DNA of 13,387 bases from Stephanodiscus triporus (taxonomy: Eukaryota > Bacillariophyta > Thalassiosirophyceae > Thalassiosirales > Thalassiosiraceae). Of the stretch, positions 1-6,764 are shown in pieces. Positions within the stretch are counted from its first letter, which is position 1; each line of letters opens with the position of its first letter. Position numbers and translations under genes: made by a program. The notes under the pieces were generated by a model that worked only from the letters and a program-made list of their open reading frames with translations, made no database searches and was not told where the DNA came from. The stretch lies in the NCBI GenBank assembly GCA_036939755.1, contig JALLAZ010000614.1, positions 1 through 13,387 of the forward strand, written 5' to 3'.

Positions 1-65
1 AGATTTTTTACATACGCCGGAGATTTTTTACGTAGGGCGTGTAAAAAATCTCCGTTATGTAAAAA
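1..65. repeat. Nested palindrome at window edge
   Basis: Positions 18-31 are the exact reverse complement of 41-54 (14 bp, 9-base loop), and positions 5-14 are the exact reverse complement of 56-65. Together they could fold into one long hairpin with a small bulge (15-17 against 55). The left half also carries two near-identical direct copies of AGATTTTTTAC (1-11 and 21-31). It could be the end of a small non-autonomous mobile element or a foldback element, but the window starts here, so its full extent, target-site duplication and copy number cannot be seen. Confidence 0.7.
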
Positions 66-89
66 GTGGCAATTGAATGGAAATCTGTA

Positions 90-116
90 GTACATCATCA
101 CAAAAAAATGATGTAC
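90..116. repeat. 9-bp inverted repeat (hairpin)
   Basis: GTACATCAT (90-98) and ATGATGTAC (108-116) are exact reverse complements around an A-rich 9-base loop. It lies in the AT-rich leader upstream of the first gene, shortly before a TATA-like stretch (about 125-138). It could be a transcription-factor site or part of the same foldback DNA as 1-65. Confidence 0.5.
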
Positions 117-337
117 GTGAAAATAATATATACATATGGTACTATCTCTCTACCTCTAGGTTAAATCAGTCGCAGCGACTCATTGAGTGTTCGCAGTTCT
201 GAAGAGAGAGTGTTCGGAGACAGAATTATTAGAGAGATAAAAGTTACCCCGAAAAGACTTTCGATGACCCCCCGAAACACGAACCACGGAGTAACCCCGC
301 GTTTGGGCGGAAGCCAGGGATAAGAGAGAGGGAGACC
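117..337 (+). promoter_or_regulatory. Probable promoter and 5' UTR of the fucosyltransferase-like gene
   Basis: No gene is seen here. The region passes from AT-rich DNA with an ATATATACATAT stretch (about 126-137) into purine-rich leader DNA (GAGAGAG runs at 204-212 and 322-330) that ends in a good start context, GAGACC before the ATG at 338 with A at -3. The TATA assignment rests only on composition. Confidence 0.3.
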
Positions 338-1897
338 ATGACCGCCACGACCACGACGTGGCGACCGAGGACCAAGCGGAGCGCCCTCCTCCTCCTCGTC
401 GCCTTCGCGAATGCCGTCCTATTTTTCCGTTCTTGGACTCGTTCGTCCCACGATGGCGATGATGGAGATTATCGCCACCCCGAATCTGCCCGTCGAATGC
501 TCGACAACGTGGAGCCGCCGGACCAACGCGAGATGTGGCGACGGGGCAAGGGGGAGAGGCGGACATCCTCGGACCCCTATAAGCGCGCCCTGGAGCTTAA
601 TAACTACCGCGCGCCCAGATGGCTGAACAGGAACGAGAGGTTCAGCGCGAGGGTGCTAAATCGACGCGAGCGCAAGAGGTTGATGAATACGAGGGAGGAT
701 ATTTGGCTGAGGTGGGGGCCCAATGCGCGGGGGGGGGGCGGGGGGGACGACAAGAACAACGACGACGCGGACGGGGGGGAGGCGGCGGGGTTGGACGACG
801 AGGCCGCTCGACAGTTGCTCCAGGACGACTACGACGAGTACGAGCCGATCGAGGTCTGCGGCCGCGCGGCGGACATCGGGAAAGCGGAGGAGGACATGGC
901 CGCGAGGCGGGGGCGGCGGTACGCCGCCCGCCAATGTCCGCGGATGTCCCCCGACAAGCCCATCGTGATAATCAACGGACAGGATTCCTACGGACGCACC
1001 GGGAACAACCTCGTCGAGTTGCTCCACGCGGTGCAGTACGCGCGCGACAACGACATCCAGCTCGGCATCAGCGTCCACTCCTGGGCGATGGACGTCATCC
1101 AAGGCATGTGGTTCTCCGCGAGGTCCGATGATTGGGAGAGAGAACTGGAGTCCGAGCTTTGCGTCAAGATATTTCACGACAGGGAAGAACTGCGAACGTG
1201 GGAGGACAGGAACAACACCAAGTACATGGAGTCGAAGGAGTTGTTCTTTTATGGCACCGGCCGGCCCCTGAGGGAATACATGGCGGGTCAGGAGCGCGTC
1301 ATTCGCGCGTTGTTCCGGCACTACAACGACGGGGAGGGATACGACCACAAGGGATCGCCGGTGCGCGACATGTGCTCCGGAATCGATGCGCTGTTCGGGA
1401 AGAAAAAACGCAAGCACGCCATATATTCCGTGATACACGTTCGATCGTTGGAGGGCCGACCCGGTATGAGGTTGATGAATCGCCTGGCGCAAGACACGGG
1501 AACCGACCCGGACGCCGCGTTGCGCATGGAACCGGAGTACGTCAAGTCAATACTCAGGCATGTGGGGATGATCGAATATCCGATCGTCGTCATCACCGAT
1601 GGCGAGGATCCCACCGTGCTCGAACGACTTTTGGACGACAGGGAGATCGGCCACAATGTCTACGTCATCCCGCCCGCGGCCTCTTGGCTTGGCGGTGATA
1701 TGACGGCAGCAATCATGTCCAATGTCTTCATTGGAAATCCCGTGTCAACGTTCAGCGCTTTCATTGCCAAGTCGAGACTGGCACTCGGATTCGGGCATAA
1801 TTATTTATTCAGGGCCAAGGATGAGAATGGTGAATGGAGGACGATTTGCGGCGACAGTTGCCTGTTTGATAGGACTTTTGTGGGTCCCATGGCTTGA
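338..1897 (+). CDS. Type II membrane protein, fucosyltransferase-like glycosyltransferase
   Basis: A 519-residue protein, apparently without introns. A short basic N-terminus (Arg9, Arg11, Lys13, Arg14) precedes one hydrophobic segment (about residues 15-30), the usual signal anchor of Golgi glycosyltransferases. A stem-like, highly charged region with a Gly/Asp tract (about 128-150) follows. The catalytic-like part starts near residue 205. GRTGNN (219-224) resembles the GR(L/T)GN loop of alpha-1,2/1,6- and O-fucosyltransferases. HVRS (367-370) resembles their H-x-R donor-phosphate motif. A stretch around GNPVSTFSAFIAKSR (466-480) resembles the conserved N-x-x-S-T-F...A..R C-terminal motif. 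I infer a GT-B transferase acting on secretory glycoproteins or polysaccharides; donor and acceptor cannot be told from sequence. The ATG at 338 has a good context and directly precedes the anchor. A divergent family of unknown sugar specificity is the main alternative. Confidence 0.72.
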   Translation: MTATTTTWRPRTKRSALLLLVAFANAVLFFRSWTRSSHDGDDGDYRHPESARRMLDNVEPPDQREMWRRGKGERRTSSDPYKRALELNNYRAPRWLNRNERFSARVLNRRERKRLMNTREDIWLRWGPNARGGGGGDDKNNDDADGGEAAGLDDEAARQLLQDDYDEYEPIEVCGRAADIGKAEEDMAARRGRRYAARQCPRMSPDKPIVIINGQDSYGRTGNNLVELLHAVQYARDNDIQLGISVHSWAMDVIQGMWFSARSDDWERELESELCVKIFHDREELRTWEDRNNTKYMESKELFFYGTGRPLREYMAGQERVIRALFRHYNDGEGYDHKGSPVRDMCSGIDALFGKKKRKHAIYSVIHVRSLEGRPGMRLMNRLAQDTGTDPDAALRMEPEYVKSILRHVGMIEYPIVVITDGEDPTVLERLLDDREIGHNVYVIPPAASWLGGDMTAAIMSNVFIGNPVSTFSAFIAKSRLALGFGHNYLFRAKDENGEWRTICGDSCLFDRTFVGPMA

Positions 1898-2127
1898 GAA
1901 CTGAGAACCCCGTTGTCGAATACGCTCGCGTGGGTTTTGCTGGCAATTGAAATTGTAATCATAATTTGAATTAGATACCTGCTTATGTCTACTACGATAG
2001 AAACGTGTTGGAAAGGGAGGAATGCACATACCATAAGTAATATCCACATTCAATTCATTCATCCAAAACAAATTGTGGAGTCTACCTACGAAGAAATATT
2101 TGTACTTCCTACACTTTTGTTTATTCA
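1898..2127. other. Convergent 3' intergenic region
   Basis: Short AT-rich spacer between two convergent genes. It must hold both 3' UTRs and cleavage sites. On the minus strand an AATAAA (plus coordinates 2120-2125) lies only 2 bases beyond the stop of the unknown-function gene; it may be too close to be the signal used. No gene is seen. Confidence 0.5.
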
Positions 2128-4506
2128 CTACGGCAGGTCCACCCCATCCAGCAGAGTGCCAAACTTTGATTTGTCCAAGCGTTTTATTCTAGCCCGCGTC
2201 TCACGTTCGTACCACTCATCTCTGTCCAAGTATCTGTCGTATGCCGATTCATCCTGTGTCGCGTCGGCTCGCAAGGATCTGTACAACTCAGCGTCCTCCT
2301 CCATTCTAATTGCCTCATCGTCCAGGCCATCCTCGCGAGCCCGTTGAGCTCTTTCAAGGACGAGCTGCCGTGGACTGGCTAGGGCTCGTAGTGCATTAGC
2401 TTCTTCGAAGTCCTTACGCCTTTCGGCATCTCGAATTCTATATTGACGGCGGACCGATTCGTCGATAAGAGGCAAAAGGATTTCATCCAAGATTGAAGGC
2501 GGTGGCAATCCGTCACCGTCGTTTTGACTGGTAAATTTTAACGACGATCTTACCGCCCGTGGCCGAGGCAAGATGCCAGTAAAGCTCTCTAGCTTCAGCA
2601 ACAGCCTGACCTTGGCATCATCCGTGAGTGCATCGTATTCGGCAAGAGATCTTACGGGATTGAACGTCGAAAACGTGGAGCGGCTGGCTGATGAAGAAGC
2701 AGACGCCTGGTTGGGCCCATCGAATAGTCCAGGATTGGTCGTAAGAGGAATGCGCACGAGATTAGACGCCCTCTCCGATGCCACCCTTTCCCCTTCCATT
2801 TGAGGAAAGTAGGAATCGTCCAATATACGAACGGGTGGCACGCGATTCGTTACAGACAGAGTTCTATTTTCCGCCTTGACCGACGAGGCCGCTTCTAAAT
2901 CCAACTCGACCGGAATGCCTCCCGCTCGATTGTATATCCCCTCCTCGACAAGGACCGGCATCCCGGACGCCATCGCCATCCCCACGGCCTCGTCCGAAAA
3001 ACACTTGACCACGTACATAGATCGCGGGAGCACCCCTTTGTTTCCGAGGACATCGTCGTCGTCGGTATACGAGATCGCCTCCCCCAGCAAGGTGGTTCTC
3101 TTTGGCACACCCATCCTTTCCAATAGGATGGCGCCACCAAGGACCAAATTTCCCTCCAGCAAACTGGCCGGTTCCAATACGCAACCCACGACCTTCGAGT
3201 TCAATTGTTCCTCGATGATGTCGAGCAAGAGCTCGTAGGGGGACGAGTAAGGCAGCGCGGATAACTCAAACATTTCCTCTCTGGTGTCGAGCATCGCGGG
3301 ATAGCCGATGGCGCCTCGATACGGCGGCGGATTGTTCTGTTCCGACAATTTGTCGAGGATCGAGGAGAGGAGCGATCGTGCCTTCTCCTTCTTCCCTCGC
3401 CTCCTCCTCTTCTCGTCCTCCTCCTTCTTCGAATCGTCCCACGGGAAGGCAAAAGGGAAGAACGTAGGCGCGCCTTCTCCTCCTCCCGACGATCGCGTCT
3501 CCGCTTCGCCATCCACCGCCCGGAGCGAGGATTCCGCCATTCGCAGCCGATTGCGCGCCGCCTCCAGTCGCGCGGCGGCGGCAACGACGACGTCGTCGTC
3601 GTCCACCCCTCCTCCTCCTCCCTTCGACGATCGACTCGCGGCAATGACGATGGCCAGATGCTGCTCGGACTCGGCGACCTCCATCTCGGCCTCCCTCGTC
3701 TCGAGACGCAACAGTCGTCGGGCGAGGGAGAGCATCATCGTGGAGTCGTTGTCGTTGTCGTCATAGAAGTAGTCGTATTCTTCCCCCCCTCCCTCTCTCC
3801 CCCCCCCCCTCGCACTCGACGTGCCGCCCGCCGTCCCGTCGTCCTCCTCGAGGCGATCGACCGACGACGACGACGACGCGGGACCCCCCCGGCCCCCACC
3901 CAAGTCGTCGCACTCCCCTCCCAACAGGAAGCGCAATTTATTCGCCATATTTCCAAGGCTCAGACTCCGTCCCCTCCAATCCTTCCCCGTGTATGCCGCC
4001 CTCTTTCCCGTGGCGTACCTCCCAATCACGACGTTCCCCGCCCCGTCCCTCTCGTTCGATTCCGGATCGACGCTCCACGTCGACCACGTCATGTTATCGA
4101 ACAGACCGTTGTCGCGATTCAAGAGCATCGAGGAGTACGATAGCAAGACCGACTTGGACACTGGCACGTCGTACGAGTACGCGCGACACACAGGAGGGCC
4201 ACGGCGGCGTCGGCGTCGCCGTGGGACAGCGGCACGGGGGAGGGCGGGGAATCGCATCCGTCGCAGTCGCAGTCGCAGTCGACGTCGTCGCTGCTCGTCG
4301 ACGAATCCGCGGAGAGCAGTCGCGAGCGGTGGGCGTCCGCGAACGTCCCGGCACCGATCCGGAGGGGAGATAGGAACATCGACGTCGTCGCGGCAGCCGT
4401 CGCGCCGGGGTTCCCGCGTCGCGTCATCCCGACGAGGGACAGGGGCGCGAGGCCTTCCCCCGCCCCTCCCGCTCCGCCGCCGCCGGACATGCGCCGACGG
4501 TCGCAT
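2128..4506 (-). CDS. Large protein of unknown function, possible UVR-like helix; N-terminus uncertain
   Basis: As called, 792 residues from an ATG at 4506. I do not recognise the family. From about residue 111 the composition is normal. A Trp-rich conserved-looking block (about 135-190) is followed by Asp/Ser/Gly-rich linkers, a helical Ala/Glu/Arg segment (about 256-330), a globular region (about 400-540) and a charged C-terminal part. The segment at 693-706 (DAERRKDFEEANAL) looks like a UVR helix, and residues 502-523 weakly resemble motif IV of HAD-type hydrolases, but the matching DxD nucleophile motif is not evident, so no activity is claimed. Residues 1-110 are extremely Arg-rich and look like out-of-frame translation; another frame over 4195-4514 has better codon composition (see that entry). 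It is divergent from the urea transporter and convergent with the first gene. Plastid targeting cannot be judged until the 5' end is settled. Confidence 0.6.
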   Translation of the reverse strand: MRPSAHVRRRRSGRGGGRPRAPVPRRDDATREPRRDGCRDDVDVPISPPDRCRDVRGRPPLATALRGFVDEQRRRRLRLRLRRMRFPALPRAAVPRRRRRRRGPPVCRAYSYDVPVSKSVLLSYSSMLLNRDNGLFDNMTWSTWSVDPESNERDGAGNVVIGRYATGKRAAYTGKDWRGRSLSLGNMANKLRFLLGGECDDLGGGRGGPASSSSSVDRLEEDDGTAGGTSSARGGGREGGGEEYDYFYDDNDNDSTMMLSLARRLLRLETREAEMEVAESEQHLAIVIAASRSSKGGGGGVDDDDVVVAAAARLEAARNRLRMAESSLRAVDGEAETRSSGGGEGAPTFFPFAFPWDDSKKEEDEKRRRRGKKEKARSLLSSILDKLSEQNNPPPYRGAIGYPAMLDTREEMFELSALPYSSPYELLLDIIEEQLNSKVVGCVLEPASLLEGNLVLGGAILLERMGVPKRTTLLGEAISYTDDDDVLGNKGVLPRSMYVVKCFSDEAVGMAMASGMPVLVEEGIYNRAGGIPVELDLEAASSVKAENRTLSVTNRVPPVRILDDSYFPQMEGERVASERASNLVRIPLTTNPGLFDGPNQASASSSASRSTFSTFNPVRSLAEYDALTDDAKVRLLLKLESFTGILPRPRAVRSSLKFTSQNDGDGLPPPSILDEILLPLIDESVRRQYRIRDAERRKDFEEANALRALASPRQLVLERAQRAREDGLDDEAIRMEEDAELYRSLRADATQDESAYDRYLDRDEWYERETRARIKRLDKSKFGTLLDGVDLP

Positions 4507-4514
4507 TCGTCCAT
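4195..4514 (-). other. Alternative-frame 5' coding segment of the unknown-function gene
   Basis: On the minus strand, a different frame stays open from upstream of 4514, with ATGs at 4514 and 4490, down to 4119. It gives a balanced protein (Gly/Ala-rich start, then Ser/Asp-rich, with a Cys-Asp repeat near 4255-4275). Third codon positions are almost all G or C until about 4200, as in the other genes here, and the bias then fades. The frame called for 2128-4506 becomes convincing only below about 4200. A frame switch near 4185-4205 is therefore likely, from a one-base error in the read, a true frameshift, or a small intron. The one GT...AG pair that gives the right phase would make an intron of only about 30 bases, which is implausible. 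Confidence 0.5.
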
Positions 4515-4787
4515 CGGCGGGGGATGTGATGTCGAACGAGCTCCTCGTCGTAAGTATCTATCGTAGTCGTCGTCCTCCTCGATACGATACCATTTCCTTT
4601 GTACACACAATCTTCATTTTCATTTTTCCCATCCGCGGAAAATTCTTCAAAAACCCGGCGTCGACTCGCCCTCCTCGTTGACTCTTTGAATGACGATCTT
4701 CAAATTTTGGGCACCTCCGTGGGGCGACGCTTGACGAGTATCCCGCGAAAGGGAGCTGAGTGGCAAAATCGACGAAGGGCAAGAAGA
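4515..4787. promoter_or_regulatory. Divergent promoter region
   Basis: About 270 bases between the probable starts of two divergent genes. It holds a pyrimidine-rich stretch on the plus strand (about 4606-4630) and no clear TATA box. The plus-strand reading frame of the urea transporter stays open across 4602-4787, but the only initiator there would be TTG, not expected in a nuclear gene, so this part is taken as promoter and 5' UTR. Confidence 0.4.
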
Positions 4788-6341
4788 ATGTCGCTCGACG
4801 GCGTGCGCGAGTGGTACCTCAAATCGATGCTGCCCGCCCGGATCGAGCATGCGAAGGCCCTCGTGCCTGGCGACGTCGTCTACACCCTCCGCGGCCTCTC
4901 CCAGGTCGTCCTCGTCAACAACGAGGCATCGGGCATTTTTGTCCTCGTCGCCCTCTTCGTCGGGGGCGGCGCCCTCCTGGGGACATTGTCCCTGGTGTGC
5001 ACCCTCGTCGCCACCCTCCTGGCCCGGCGCGTGTTCACCGACGTAGACTCCGTTAAGAACGGGTTGGCGGGGTACAACGCCTGCCTCGTCGGGTGCGCCT
5101 TCTCCATCTTTGTCGGTCGAGAATGGACGCCAGGACTGTTTCTCCCAGGGATATTCTGCGCCGTGGCGTCGTCCTTCGTGAATCTAGCGCTCAAGGCGTT
5201 CTTCGACATCCCGACGTACACGTTCGCGTTCAACCTCACTATCATCGCGTACGTGCAGTTCGGCTTCAATGGTCCTGATCCGTTTTCGGATCTTCCCCTG
5301 ACGGCCTTGAATATCATCCTTTGCCCCCTCAGGGGGGTATCGCAGATATGGGTAGTCAATAGTTGGATAGCGGGGTTGGTGATACTCGTAGGCATCGCGA
5401 TTGATTCCTTTGGGATAGCATTGTATGCCCTTGGTGGTGCGATTGTGGGGAGCATCGCAGGTTACATTTTTGGAGGAGACGATGCGCTTGTAGACATCCT
5501 TAATGGCCTTCACGGATTCAACTCCTGCCTAATGGCGTGCGCGATCGCGGTCTTCTACGTGCCTTCCCTCGCCTCGGTATGCTTCGGCATCGCAGCTTGC
5601 ATTTTTACGTCTATTCTAACCCTTGGCCTTGGGAACTCTCTGGATATTCGGCTGAGGGGGGAAGAGGAGAATGTTGTGATCCCGGCGTTCACGCTGCCGT
5701 TCTGCATCGTAGCTGCGGCGTGTCATCTCGTCCTGCGCGATGGTGCGCTGAAGGGACTTCACGGGGCGATCTCCCCCATTTCCCCCGATTCGAATTACCA
5801 CCAGCACAGAATTCGCATGATCAAAGAGGAGGAGGATCCGGGGGTGATAGGAAGATCTGTTGAGTTAGGCCCTACGATGCGTGTGTTTTATGGTCCGAGT
5901 GCAATCACCCTCAAGAATGCATCATCAAATTATTTGGATCGCAGCCCACGGGTGGTGGACCTGTCATTCGAGAATGCCGATCTCGAGGAGTCTTTCAGTA
6001 GACACATGGGACTGCACAGCAGGCCCCACGCGCGTATGAGCAGTCTCATGAAGATGGATGACGCTGATGAGGGACTGGTGCGCTCCGCAATCGTTCGTAT
6101 TACATCAACTTCAAGGTCGGGTGGGTTGGGGTTCAGCAGTTTGCTCTCCTCGACCATACGCCCTGGCGGCTCATCAATTAGGTCCAGTACAACAAGTGGG
6201 CCAATGCCATTCATTCCTTCAAGAAGTACCCTCGAGCGTGGGCCTAATGAAGGTGCCTCTGATACTCCAGATGTTGAGTCGAGCGCAAATTTGAAGGAAA
6301 TGGATGATACTTCTGGCACTAAGGATACTGCACTGGAGTGA
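4788..6341 (+). CDS. Urea transporter (UT/SLC14 family)
   Basis: A 517-residue protein from the ATG at 4788 (A at -3), with about ten hydrophobic segments in residues 30-320. UT channels are built from two homologous halves, and both are visible. LRGLSQ (34-39) and LRGVSQ (181-186) each start a half. NGLAGYN (91-97) and NGLHGFN (239-245) are the paired NGxxGYN motifs, about 148 residues apart. The second pore segment reads TLPF (302-305), as in the family; the first reads TFAF (145-148), lacking the usual proline. I infer facilitated urea passage across the plasma membrane or an internal membrane, feeding urease or exporting urea-cycle product. After about residue 325 there is a cytosolic tail of about 190 residues rich in Ser, Thr and Arg with RxxS-type sites, much longer than in typical UTs and possibly a phosphorylation platform. 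No introns are apparent. Confidence 0.9.
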   Translation: MSLDGVREWYLKSMLPARIEHAKALVPGDVVYTLRGLSQVVLVNNEASGIFVLVALFVGGGALLGTLSLVCTLVATLLARRVFTDVDSVKNGLAGYNACLVGCAFSIFVGREWTPGLFLPGIFCAVASSFVNLALKAFFDIPTYTFAFNLTIIAYVQFGFNGPDPFSDLPLTALNIILCPLRGVSQIWVVNSWIAGLVILVGIAIDSFGIALYALGGAIVGSIAGYIFGGDDALVDILNGLHGFNSCLMACAIAVFYVPSLASVCFGIAACIFTSILTLGLGNSLDIRLRGEEENVVIPAFTLPFCIVAAACHLVLRDGALKGLHGAISPISPDSNYHQHRIRMIKEEEDPGVIGRSVELGPTMRVFYGPSAITLKNASSNYLDRSPRVVDLSFENADLEESFSRHMGLHSRPHARMSSLMKMDDADEGLVRSAIVRITSTSRSGGLGFSSLLSSTIRPGGSSIRSSTTSGPMPFIPSRSTLERGPNEGASDTPDVESSANLKEMDDTSGTKDTALE

Positions 6342-6573
6342 TGTAAAAATACTCGACGTCTGTAGTAATCAAAACCTCGAGGTCTTCTGAAATTGATGCT
6401 CAGAAATTGGGCAGCAACCGGTGGTTCGAAACAGCATTGATATGCTAACGCTGGCGCGATGGATCCTTTGTTATCACGTGAAGTTCTGTGGGGAGGAGAT
6501 ACAATGCTATGTAATAATTCCCACGTAAGAGAGGTTAAGACCTCATCAAAAGTACTATTATATTGTAGTAGGA

Positions 6574-6600
6574 TATGGTACATAATAATATCGTACCATA
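6574..6600. repeat. 8-bp inverted repeat
   Basis: TATGGTAC (6574-6581) and GTACCATA (6593-6600) are exact reverse complements around an 11-base AT-rich loop. It lies just before the AATAAA-rich run and could form a hairpin at the RNA 3' end or be a protein site. Confidence 0.4.
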
Positions 6601-6608
6601 CATTAAAT

Positions 6609-6614
6609 AATAAA
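6609..6614 (+). terminator. Candidate poly(A) signal of the urea transporter gene
   Basis: AATAAA about 270 bases after the stop codon. It lies inside an AAT-rich run, so chance occurrence is quite possible. Confidence 0.25.
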
Positions 6615-6764
6615 TAATAATACACCCTCACAAAAGAGAAGCGAAACGCGCCAATTTTTGTCGTTGCTCTCTTTCTTCGCTCACAACAGCGTCCCCCGGC
6701 GGCCCCCTCCCCCTATCGTACCCTGTTCACATAGATCCATTCGCCTGCTTGCCGACAATCACAC

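Larger units (their letters stand above)
6342..6764. other. Intergenic region: 3' UTR of urea transporter, promoter of RING gene
   Basis: About 420 bases with no convincing gene; a long minus-strand open frame overlapping here is the complement of the transporter tail. An AATAAA at 6609-6614 sits in a low-complexity AAT run and may serve as the poly(A) signal of the urea transporter. A C-rich stretch (about 6690-6715) precedes the ATG of the RING gene. Confidence 0.45.

Noticed and set aside
135..143. ATATGGTAC shared with 6573-6581.
   Set aside because: A 9-base match in AT-rich DNA is easily due to chance and the flanks differ.
656..1492. Minus-strand open frame of 278 codons inside the fucosyltransferase-like gene.
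   Set aside because: Pro/Val/Arg-rich shadow typical of GC-rich coding DNA; the plus frame has the motifs and signal anchor.
4599..4787. Longer urea transporter starting at 4599.
   Set aside because: The codon there is TTG, not expected to initiate a nuclear gene, and the extra residues do not resemble the family. The first ATG in frame is 4788.
5930..6631. Minus-strand open frame of 233 codons.
   Set aside because: Mostly complementary to the transporter tail, with no domain or targeting signal; the remainder is AT-rich intergenic DNA.
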